A DNA stretch of 64,000 nt from NCBI GenBank assembly GCA_035602605.1, contig DATNLZ010000014.1, forward strand, positions 3,983-67,982, read 5' to 3'. Made by a program: the position numbers and the translations under genes. This DNA is from DASQHY01 sp035602605. GTDB lineage: Bacteria; Acidobacteriota; Terriglobia; Acidiferrales; UBA7541. Shown one piece after another: positions 26,450 through 33,727 of this stretch (position 1 is the first letter of the stretch; every line of letters begins with the position of its first letter). The notes below the pieces were generated by a model. That model saw nothing but the letters and a program-made list of their open reading frames with translations, was not told the DNA's origin and searched no databases.

Positions 26450-27446
26450 CGACCGCTTCCTCATCATCCGTCTGAGTTCTCTCGGTGACATCGTTCTTAC
26501 TGCTCCTGCTGTGGCGATGCTGCGTGGATCATTTCCTGATGCCAGGATTGACTGGCTTATTGATAAAAAGTGGGCAGCGCTATTTTCAGGATGCACCGAT
26601 TTCCACGAAGTGATCGAGATCGCCGGTTCCGCCGTCCACAATTTTATGTCCACAGTACAGCACCTTCGGAAGGCGCGTTATACGTGTGTGATCGATTTTC
26701 AGGGCCTCTACAAGTCCGCTTTGTTGGCATTTCTCTCAACCGCACCGCGGCGCATCGGCTTGGCGCGTGGATTTGCGCGAGAAGGTGGCGCCGCCATGTT
26801 CTATACCGAGCGAATCGTTCCATCTTGCGAACACATCGTTGACCAAAACCGAGCACTCGCGCGAGCAGCCGGCGCCGGTCCGGAGCGTTTCCCTCCTGGA
26901 TTTCCCCGGCTTACGATTGCTCCCGAGGAAATTGTCCGTCGCACGGTCGGCTGCAGTCTAAAGCAGTTCTTCGTGATCAATGCAGGCGGGGGTTGGGGAT
27001 CGAAATGCTGGCCCGCAGACCGCTACGGAATTCTGTGTCGTGAATTGGAGGCACGTTACGCTTTTCGCGCAGTTGTGAATTATGGTCCTGGCGAGCGCGC
27101 TCTTGCTGATTCTGTTGCCCGCGCCGCATCGCCCGCCGAGGTTGTTTTCTTTTGCGGAGAAATTCAGGAGCTTACGTCCTTGCTGGCGGGCGCAAAGTTC
27201 GTCGTCGCAGGAGATACTGGCCCACTGCATCTGGCAGTGGCCATGGGTACACCCGTTGTCGGACTGTATGGGGCTACTGATTGGGTTCGCAATGGGCCAT
27301 ACAACCGCGACGACATCATCGTTTGCAACGACCGCTTCGAGGGAATGATGCATCAGCGAGGGCACCAGCCGGCCGCTTCGATGCTCTCGATCACTGTGGA
27401 GCAGGTACTTGCAGCCGTCGCTCAGCGCTTGGAGAAAACGGCTTGA
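26442..27446 (+). CDS. waaC: ADP-heptose:LPS heptosyltransferase I
   Basis: A GT9 glycosyltransferase. I chose the ATG at 26442 (MANDRFLIIRLSSLGDIVL), which gives the family N-terminus; the frame is open further upstream, but that part lies inside rfaE2. The second domain has INAGGGWGSKCWPADRYG and the ADP-binding VVAGDTGPLHLAVAMGTPVVG region (shown within 20 residues as GDTGPLHLAVAMGTPVVGLY). It adds the first heptose to Kdo. WaaC is assigned rather than WaaF because of the RLSSLGDI start and its separate place downstream; specificity should be regarded as likely, not proven. Confidence 0.88.
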   Translation: MANDRFLIIRLSSLGDIVLTAPAVAMLRGSFPDARIDWLIDKKWAALFSGCTDFHEVIEIAGSAVHNFMSTVQHLRKARYTCVIDFQGLYKSALLAFLSTAPRRIGLARGFAREGGAAMFYTERIVPSCEHIVDQNRALARAAGAGPERFPPGFPRLTIAPEEIVRRTVGCSLKQFFVINAGGGWGSKCWPADRYGILCRELEARYAFRAVVNYGPGERALADSVARAASPAEVVFFCGEIQELTSLLAGAKFVVAGDTGPLHLAVAMGTPVVGLYGATDWVRNGPYNRDDIIVCNDRFEGMMHQRGHQPAASMLSITVEQVLAAVAQRLEKTA

Positions 27447-28000
27447 GCACCTCCGGTGAGCTCTTCATGCGCTGGCGCGTCCGGCTCGGCTATCCCGTGG
27501 CTGTTGCCGCGTTGTGGCTAGCGAAGCCTACGACACGGTCGATTTGTCTAGGTGCCGCGGTTGGCATCAGCGGTTTGCTGATACGCGCGGCTGCAGCCGG
27601 TTATTTGTACAAACACGAATCTCTTGCTACCGCCGGCCCCTACGCCTACACGCGCAATCCACTGTATTTAGGAAGCGCGTTACTTACCGCTGGATTTCTC
27701 ATCGGCGTAAACTCATGGGGGGCGGCGCTGATTGTCGCCGTGTACTTTGCCCTTTTTTATCCGGTGGTAATGCATCGCGAGGAGCGGGAGCTCCATGCTC
27801 GTTACGCGGGTGCGTTCGAAGACTATCGGTGCAGGGTACCGCTGTTTTTCCCTCGCCTCCGGCCGGCACAATTGCCAAGCGCCGCCCATTCCTTCAAATT
27901 TTCCTGGGGCCAGTATCGCCACAATCGCGAATATCAAGCAGCGATGGGTTTGGTGTTCGCCATTGCGCTCTTGATCGCACTCATGCGTTGGCGCGCCTGA
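27443..28000 (+). CDS. Isoprenylcysteine carboxyl methyltransferase (ICMT/PEMT-like) family membrane protein
   Basis: A small membrane protein with about four hydrophobic helices. The family core is GPYAYTRNPLYLGSALL (about residues 55-75), followed by a long hydrophobic stretch and HREERELHARYAGAFEDYR, which matches the SAM-binding end of ICMT-like methyltransferases. The substrate in bacteria is generally unknown; isoprenoid or lipid-linked compounds are candidates. I chose the TTG at 27443, which overlaps the waaC stop as TTGA and has GGAG 8 bases upstream. An ATG at 27467 with GGTGAG six bases before it is the alternative. Its place at the end of the LPS operon suggests an envelope lipid substrate. 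Confidence 0.8.
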   Translation: MSTSGELFMRWRVRLGYPVAVAALWLAKPTTRSICLGAAVGISGLLIRAAAAGYLYKHESLATAGPYAYTRNPLYLGSALLTAGFLIGVNSWGAALIVAVYFALFYPVVMHREERELHARYAGAFEDYRCRVPLFFPRLRPAQLPSAAHSFKFSWGQYRHNREYQAAMGLVFAIALLIALMRWRA

Positions 28001-28093
28001 AAAATCAGGGCGCGGATGAGACGTTTCTCACAGCGATCTTTCACCGAAAGTCATCACCATGGTACAAAGCAGGTTATCTGCCCGCGGGCAATT

Positions 28094-29401
28094 TCATTCG
28101 CGTAACTTTAACTTCACAAACGATTCGATGTGATAGGTTTGGGGAAATAGATCAAATAAGTGGATTTCCGAAATCTCGTAGATACCAGAACCTGTTCCGG
28201 CGCTTTGCTCCGCTCGCTGGCCTGTGAATGCTGACAGATCGCGCGCCAGAGTTGATGGATCACAGGAAAGGTAGGCAATTTGGGCAGGCCGTAATTCCAG
28301 CAAGCGGGCAACAGCCTCAGGAGGCAATCCCGCGCGAGGTGGATCGAGCACCACAAAATCCGGCTTATGTCTCAGGTGTTTCACGTAAGCCGAAGCATCG
28401 GTCTGCACAGACTCGGCAGCAACGCTGTTTCCTTCCAAATTCATTTTGAGATCGCGCGTGGCGGCAAGATTTGCTTCCACCGCGACCACACGTTCGAACT
28501 GGCGCGCTAGCGGAATTGTAAACAGACCGACGCCCGCAAATAGATCCAGAGCGAAGGCGCCGCGAGTTTCGCCAGCCACTGCGCGCACCAGTTCCTCCAT
28601 GAGAGACTGATTCACCTGAAAAAATGACAGGTGTCCCGCGCGATAGGAATTCTCGCCAACTCGGTAGGTGATGTATCCGGGTCCGATCAACTCAAATTGC
28701 TCACGGCTGCGATCGAGCAGGAGCAGTGACTCAAGAAAGGGAAGCAATCCGCGAAATATTTGCGCGAGCTCCTCAGGCGATGCGGGGAATTTATCAAAAG
28801 AGACATTCAGAAGAATCTTCTCGTCCGCAGAATCAGAGCTCGCCTCAATCTCGCTTATACCGACTGGAATCGCGCCATTTATCAACGCGCCGCGCAGAAT
28901 TGCCAAAGTGTCCGCCAGACGCGAAGAAAGAATTGAGCACTCAGTAACCGGGCAAAGTGTCGACGAAGCGGCTTGAAAATATCCAATGTCCGAGCCACCG
29001 GCAATGGCTGGGCGAACCGCCCACTGCGCGCGACTTCGATAGCCAAACGGCGGCGATGGGTGCTTGACGATCGGCCCGTTCCATGGAATTCGCCCGATCC
29101 GCGAGAGCGTCTCGCGAAGTATGTCGCTCTTCACCCGCAATTGCTCGGCGTACGGAATATGTTGATAGTGACATCCGCCGCAGACCCCAAAATGAGGGCA
29201 TGGCGGGATGCTTCGTTGCGGCGAAGGAGCCAACATTCGTTCCACTCGTCCACGCACAAATTTCTTTTTGCGTTGCATGGGTTGAACCGCTACCTCTTCG
29301 CCGGGAAGCACAAACGGTACGAAAACCGTTTGCCCCTCGTGGTGCGCGAGACCGTCGCCTCCGTACACAAGTTTTTCAATTCGTACGTCAATTGTAGTCA
29401 T
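28094..29401 (-). CDS. rlmD: 23S rRNA (uracil-C5) methyltransferase, RlmD/TrmA family
   Basis: A 435-residue protein with an N-terminal TRAM domain (residues 1-60). An iron-sulfur cysteine cluster follows (CPHFGVCGGCHY, near residues 68-79), then a Rossmann SAM domain with ALDLFAGVGLFTIPLA. The catalytic region has VVLDPPRAGL and LSCDPSTLARDL, with the nucleophilic cysteine. It methylates a uracil in 23S rRNA (or tRNA in TrmA relatives); the specific position cannot be fixed from sequence. It is the last gene of a minus-strand run that starts at valS. It converges with the LPS operon with 93 bases between. Confidence 0.9.
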   Translation of the reverse strand: MTTIDVRIEKLVYGGDGLAHHEGQTVFVPFVLPGEEVAVQPMQRKKKFVRGRVERMLAPSPQRSIPPCPHFGVCGGCHYQHIPYAEQLRVKSDILRETLSRIGRIPWNGPIVKHPSPPFGYRSRAQWAVRPAIAGGSDIGYFQAASSTLCPVTECSILSSRLADTLAILRGALINGAIPVGISEIEASSDSADEKILLNVSFDKFPASPEELAQIFRGLLPFLESLLLLDRSREQFELIGPGYITYRVGENSYRAGHLSFFQVNQSLMEELVRAVAGETRGAFALDLFAGVGLFTIPLARQFERVVAVEANLAATRDLKMNLEGNSVAAESVQTDASAYVKHLRHKPDFVVLDPPRAGLPPEAVARLLELRPAQIAYLSCDPSTLARDLSAFTGQRAEQSAGTGSGIYEISEIHLFDLFPQTYHIESFVKLKLRE

Positions 29402-29449
29402 AGTTTTGTTGTGAACTCTGGTCCTAAAGCGCTGGCGCGGGTCAGCAAT

Positions 29450-30199
29450 TTAGAGCATGTAGAAAAGGCTCAGTCGCGGCAAGCCAAACTCTTCGAACAG
29501 GCGTTTGTGGATGTACTGGCGCTCTACTTGCGCGAGTTGTGCGGAGGTCATTTTACGCCGGTATGGCGAAAGTTGCCGGTCCATTTCCCGGCGGATGCCG
29601 AGCAGTATATCTTCGCTTGCATACATGGTCGCTGCGGCCAAAAGCTTTTCTTCAAGGGATGTAAAACGGCGCTCGAGGTCTTCCAAATCTAGCCCGCCAG
29701 GCGAGTCGAGTAATGTCAGGGTTTCGGATAAATTCGCACTCACTTCGCGAACCGCCGGCGCTAGGGTCGGCTGGCGATTGCTGCATTTGACCGCAACGCA
29801 ATCTAATTTCTCAATGTTACGGCGTACGTAGCTGCGCAACTCTTCGCGCGAGAACGTTTCCTGTGCTTCTCGCGCAGCTGGCTTTGCTTGAGGTCCGGTA
29901 CCGGCCGCTGTTTCTTGCAATTCGTCGGCAACCTGGAGCACCGCATCCACGCAGTACGCGAGACTCTTGAGCGAGCGGCCTGAACCTGCACGTCGCGAAC
30001 GTTGAAAACTTTCAAAGGCCCGGTCGATCCCCTTCAAAACTGCGGCCAGAGGGATCTCCGCCTTTTGCCACGACTCCATGATGGCCCAATCCAGCGGGGA
30101 AACAAGCAGGTGCGCCCCGCGTTTTTTCCAGAAGTACCCTTCAATTTCACTGAAGTAATTGAAATAATTCAGCGCTATCGGTGTTCCCGGCGGGCTCAT
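29450..30199 (-). CDS. Hypothetical protein coupled to coaX
   Basis: A 249-residue soluble protein; I do not recognise the family. It begins MSPPGTPIALNYFNYFSEIE and looks almost entirely helical. A tract YFWKKRGAHLLVSPLDWAIM near residues 22-41 is followed by several amphipathic helices. The C-terminal part (RREMDRQLSPYRRKMTSAQL) is strongly basic. No signal peptide or membrane segment is present. The ATG at 30199 overlaps the coaX stop (ATGA), so the two genes are translationally coupled. The coupling is the only clue to role; a link to cofactor metabolism or to the downstream rlmD is inference. Confidence 0.65.
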   Translation of the reverse strand: MSPPGTPIALNYFNYFSEIEGYFWKKRGAHLLVSPLDWAIMESWQKAEIPLAAVLKGIDRAFESFQRSRRAGSGRSLKSLAYCVDAVLQVADELQETAAGTGPQAKPAAREAQETFSREELRSYVRRNIEKLDCVAVKCSNRQPTLAPAVREVSANLSETLTLLDSPGGLDLEDLERRFTSLEEKLLAAATMYASEDILLGIRREMDRQLSPYRRKMTSAQLAQVERQYIHKRLFEEFGLPRLSLFYML

Positions 30200-31047
30200 C
30201 GGCGGGGCTTTCTGGAAACCACGGCCGGACCCGGAATCGCAGGAGAGGTCCGCATTTCGCCCGACGCTTTTGTCGGCTGCCCGGCAGGGTTGCGCTCCCA
30301 GACGATTCGCAAGCCCTCGAGAGTCAAAAATGCATCGATCGTTTCGATATGTTTCGACGCACCCCCGATTAATTCAGCTTGTCCGCCGGTAGCAATTACC
30401 TTCGTCGCCGGTCCTAATACCTGCTTCATGCGTTGCAGAATGCCATCGACAAGGTCGGTGTAGCCATAGAAAAGGCCGGCCTGCATTGATGCCGCGGTAT
30501 TGGTTCCGATAATTTGCCCCGGATCTTTGATCTCCACTCGAAACAATCGGGCGGCTCGGCCGAACAGGGCTTCGGAGGAAATTCCGATGCCCGGAGCCAG
30601 CACGCCGCCAAGATATTCTCCCTGCGATGATACGGCATCAAAATTGATCGCTGTGCCAAAATCCACGATGACGCACGGCCCGCCATATTTCTCATATGCG
30701 GCAACACTGTTCACGATGCGGTCTGCCCCTACTTCCTGCGGGTTGTCGTATTGGATAGGCATTCCGGTTTTAATGCCAGGCTCGACGAAAAGCGCCTTGC
30801 GTTGGAAATATTGCTCGGCCATTCCCGCAAGTGTTCCGTTGAGAGGCGGGACCACGGAGCTGATGATCACGCCGCCGATTTCGCTCGGCTCTAGCCCAGC
30901 CAAAGTAAAAAGATTGCGCGTCAGAATTCCGTACTCGTCAACGGTCTGATCACGCGCGGTCGTCAGGCGCCAATGAGCGACAAGTTCTTTTTCTCGGAAA
31001 ACGCCGAGAACCGTGTTCGTATTCCCGACGTCAATCGTCAACAACAT
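30196..31047 (-). CDS. coaX: Type III pantothenate kinase
   Basis: An ASKHA-fold kinase. It begins MLLTIDVGNTNTVLGVF, the phosphate-1 motif of CoaX. Later motifs are EVGADRIVNSVAAYEKYG and VIVDFGTAINFDAVS, with the catalytic aspartate in the second set. The C-terminal glycine-rich segment VIATGGQAELI closes the ATP site. It phosphorylates pantothenate, the first committed step of CoA synthesis, and is feedback-insensitive in characterised members. The ATG at 31047 shares one base with the birA stop; a GTG at 31050 is one codon upstream. Its C-terminal tail of about 25 residues is Pro/Arg-rich and unusual. Confidence 0.95.
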   Translation of the reverse strand: MLLTIDVGNTNTVLGVFREKELVAHWRLTTARDQTVDEYGILTRNLFTLAGLEPSEIGGVIISSVVPPLNGTLAGMAEQYFQRKALFVEPGIKTGMPIQYDNPQEVGADRIVNSVAAYEKYGGPCVIVDFGTAINFDAVSSQGEYLGGVLAPGIGISSEALFGRAARLFRVEIKDPGQIIGTNTAASMQAGLFYGYTDLVDGILQRMKQVLGPATKVIATGGQAELIGGASKHIETIDAFLTLEGLRIVWERNPAGQPTKASGEMRTSPAIPGPAVVSRKPRR

Positions 31048-32072
31048 CACAGCGCCTCAGCTACGTCGCCAGAGATCACCGTCTCTGTTCGTCCGTCTTC
31101 CCGCTTCACGCGCAGCAATCCGTTCGAAGCCAAGCCTGCCGTTGTTCCCGTAAATGTTTCGCGCGAATTCGCGATGCGTACGCGCTTGCCCAGCGCAAAC
31201 GTTGAGACTTCGGCAAATCGGTCAAGAATTGCTTGCGGTCCATTCTCCAGAAACTGATTGTAGTAGCTCTCCAGCTTTCCCAGCAACTTCACCGCGAGCT
31301 CCAGCCGCGAATGGCTGCGACCGCTCTCCATGCGCAATGACGTCGCAATCTCCGAGAGGTTCTCTGGCATGCGCGCGTGATTCACGTTCAATCCAATACC
31401 GATAATCACAAACTGAACGCGCTCCGGTTCAGCATGCATTTCCGTGAGGATTCCACCAAGCTTTTTTCCATTCAGCAGTAAATCATTTGGCCAGCGCAAA
31501 TCCGGTGTAATCCCAGCTTGCTCCTGTATCGCGTCGCGCACGGACAAGCCGGCGAGCAGTGTCAGTAGCGGGGCGTCGGCTGGCGAAATTCCCGGACGCA
31601 TTAGCACGGTCATGTAGATTCCGCTCGCGCGCTCCGAATGCCACACTCGGCCTGCCCGCCCGCGACCAGCGGTTTGCTCCTCGGCGAGAACCACCGTCCC
31701 GTGCGGTTCGCCTTCGTGCCCCAATTGCAAAGCGACACGATTGGTCGAGTCAATTTTAAAGAAATGATAAATGTGCTTGCCAAACGTGGTATGGCGCAGG
31801 CTCCGGCGGAACAGGTTGGGGGCCAGCACATCGGGAGTTTTCTCGATGACGTAGCCAGTGCGCGCATGGCCTTTCACTTCTACACCAAGCGAGCGGAGGG
31901 TTTGTACCCAACGCCACACCGTGGAGCGGCTTACGCCGATTTCCTCGGCTATTTTCGCGCCACTGATCACGATCATAGGTTTGTCAGCTAGCAGCGCGAG
32001 CAGGGCGGCAATTCGACGGTCAGTGGTGCCGGCAATTGTTCGAAGTGGCATAAATGTGTGCGGCGCGCACAT
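31047..32072 (-). CDS. birA: Biotin--[acetyl-CoA carboxylase] ligase with N-terminal HTH (BirA)
   Basis: A 341-residue bifunctional-type protein. Residues 18-80 form a winged helix (ISGAKIAEEIGVSRSTVWR), as in BirA repressor-ligases. The ligase domain has STNRVALQLG, the biotin-AMP binding loop GRGRAGRVWHS and LRWPNDLLLNGKKLGGIL. It activates biotin and joins it to the carboxylase carrier protein; the HTH suggests control of biotin genes as well, although none is nearby. The start ATG has a weak ribosome binding site; a second ATG (MPLRTIAG) seven codons in is possible. Overlaps coaX by one base and follows nadC by 75 bases. Confidence 0.92.
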   Translation of the reverse strand: MCAPHTFMPLRTIAGTTDRRIAALLALLADKPMIVISGAKIAEEIGVSRSTVWRWVQTLRSLGVEVKGHARTGYVIEKTPDVLAPNLFRRSLRHTTFGKHIYHFFKIDSTNRVALQLGHEGEPHGTVVLAEEQTAGRGRAGRVWHSERASGIYMTVLMRPGISPADAPLLTLLAGLSVRDAIQEQAGITPDLRWPNDLLLNGKKLGGILTEMHAEPERVQFVIIGIGLNVNHARMPENLSEIATSLRMESGRSHSRLELAVKLLGKLESYYNQFLENGPQAILDRFAEVSTFALGKRVRIANSRETFTGTTAGLASNGLLRVKREDGRTETVISGDVAEAL

Positions 32073-32147
32073 CCACGTGGCACGATTAAGATCCAGCCAG
32101 GGTTTGCGGAGTGTACTGATCGGCTGAATCGTTCGGCATGGTGCAGC

Positions 32148-33098
32148 TTACCCGGCTGCAATGTTTTCGACAAGCAGACTCAGATCCGCGGCGGGAACAG
32201 AATACGTCAAGGATCCCGAGGATAGAAAATCTGCGTTGGCTTGGGCATAAGCACGAGCATTGGCAAGAGTAATTCCGCCGGAAATCTCGATGATCACTTC
32301 CGAGCGGATGTGGCGTGTGATCTTAACGAGCCGCGCTGCCTCTGCCGGCGGTACATTGTCGAGCAATACATCGCTCGCACCTGCGGCCAGCGCGGCTCTT
32401 AGTTCGGTTTCATTGCGAACTTCAATCTGCACGGGCAGCACTTGTGCGCCTGGATCCGAGTGCGCGATTTCGTAGTCCGTCATTTCGCGAACAGAATCCG
32501 CTCTTGTTCGGGCATAGGCATGAGCACGGTCGAGCGCTTCATGCACTCCACCGGCCAGAGCGATGTGATTCTCTTTGATGAGGATTGCATCGTAAAGACC
32601 GAAACGATGATTCACTCCGCCTGCAACGCGCACCGCATATTTCTCGAGGGCGCGAAGCATCGGCGTCGTCTTGCGCGTATCGCGAATGCGTGTCCGTGTT
32701 CCAGCCAGCGCGTCTACAAACTTTCGCGTAAGAGTCGCGATGCCGCAAAGCCGTGCCAGAAAGTTCAGCGCGGTTCTCTCGCCAGAAAGAACCGCAGCAG
32801 CGCTCCCGCTGATTGTCGCAAGAGTTTCACCCGATGAAGCGACCGCGCCTTCGGGCTTCAAGGTGGAGAAAACAATTTTGGCATCAAGCGCGCGAAACAC
32901 GCGGCCTGCAAGAGGCAAGCCAGCCACAACGAGTTCCTGCCTGGCGATAATGTTCGCGCGCGCAGTGGCTGCGGGAGAAACAATAGCGGCAACTGTTGCG
33001 TCGCCACCGGCAATGTCTTCTCGCAGCGCGCTGCGAATCAGCGTGGCCATTTGCGGCGAGTCCCAATTTATTTGCGGCGTCGCGTCAGCTGAGTTCAT
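32148..33098 (-). CDS. nadC: Nicotinate-nucleotide pyrophosphorylase (carboxylating)
   Basis: A 316-residue quinolinate phosphoribosyltransferase. Typical motifs include ALREDIAGGDAT at the N-terminus and FLARLCGIATLTRKFVD. RDTRKTTPMLRALEKYAV is the substrate-binding signature. IEISGGITLANARAYA lies in the phosphate-binding part near the C-terminus. It converts quinolinate plus PRPP to nicotinate mononucleotide in NAD synthesis. The product is also the precursor of the LarE substrate, encoded elsewhere in the window, but the two genes are 22 kb apart. It sits in a cofactor cluster with birA and coaX. Confidence 0.95.
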   Translation of the reverse strand: MNSADATPQINWDSPQMATLIRSALREDIAGGDATVAAIVSPAATARANIIARQELVVAGLPLAGRVFRALDAKIVFSTLKPEGAVASSGETLATISGSAAAVLSGERTALNFLARLCGIATLTRKFVDALAGTRTRIRDTRKTTPMLRALEKYAVRVAGGVNHRFGLYDAILIKENHIALAGGVHEALDRAHAYARTRADSVREMTDYEIAHSDPGAQVLPVQIEVRNETELRAALAAGASDVLLDNVPPAEAARLVKITRHIRSEVIIEISGGITLANARAYAQANADFLSSGSLTYSVPAADLSLLVENIAAG

Positions 33099-33137
33099 GG
33101 GAACGACAAACGTGCGAAGCCGATGCTTGCTAGGAGA

Positions 33138-33656
33138 TCAGCCGGCATCGAAGGTCCAGCGTGTGGCCGTTTGCGTGAAGCCATGGTTTTCAAAGTCTTC
33201 GATGTGCCCGAACACCACGCGCGGTCGAATCACGGTTAGTGGATCGTTGTAAGGCTCCATGTCGAAATGGTATTTCTTACTGTATACATTCTTGAAACGC
33301 CGAACAGCAACGGAGCCGCTGATTATTTCCGCAACGCCCTCGAGCACGAGAACGCTGTCGGCGCGTTCCGGCGAGATGACGCAGCGCGGATTGATGGCCA
33401 GGTTTCTCGCCTTCCGAGATTTCGGGCCGGTCATAAAGCGGAACGACTCCTCGAGCCATACTCCCCAGATTGGGATCATGTGTGGAGCACCGTCTGGGCG
33501 CGCAGTTGCCAACCAATAGCGCCGGGCATTCTCCAGTAACTCGACAGCCCAGCTCCAGGGAAGGAGACCTTTGCCGCTCGCAGCATCCGCGATCCCATAG
33601 CCGGGCATGTACGGGCGGCTCACGCTGGGTTCCTTATTTTCGAATTTGCTGTTCAT
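33138..33656 (-). CDS. Pyridoxamine 5'-phosphate oxidase-like flavin-binding protein
   Basis: A split-barrel flavin-binding fold protein of about 172 residues from the ATG at 33656 (MNSKFENKEPS); a GTG at 33698 would add 14 residues and has no better ribosome binding site. The core is YWLATARPDGAPHMIPIWGVW, followed by FMTGPKSRKARNLAINPR and VLVLEGVAEII. These match the PNPOx-like family that binds FMN, F420 or heme. It need not act on pyridoxine. It lies 39 bases upstream of nadC and 71 bases downstream of valS. The substrate is unknown. Confidence 0.8.
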   Translation of the reverse strand: MNSKFENKEPSVSRPYMPGYGIADAASGKGLLPWSWAVELLENARRYWLATARPDGAPHMIPIWGVWLEESFRFMTGPKSRKARNLAINPRCVISPERADSVLVLEGVAEIISGSVAVRRFKNVYSKKYHFDMEPYNDPLTVIRPRVVFGHIEDFENHGFTQTATRWTFDAG

Positions 33657-33727
33657 TTGTTGGATGAGGTCCGGACTCTTACTATGGAACCGCTTCACCG
33701 ACCGACAGAATCACAATACCTGGCAAG

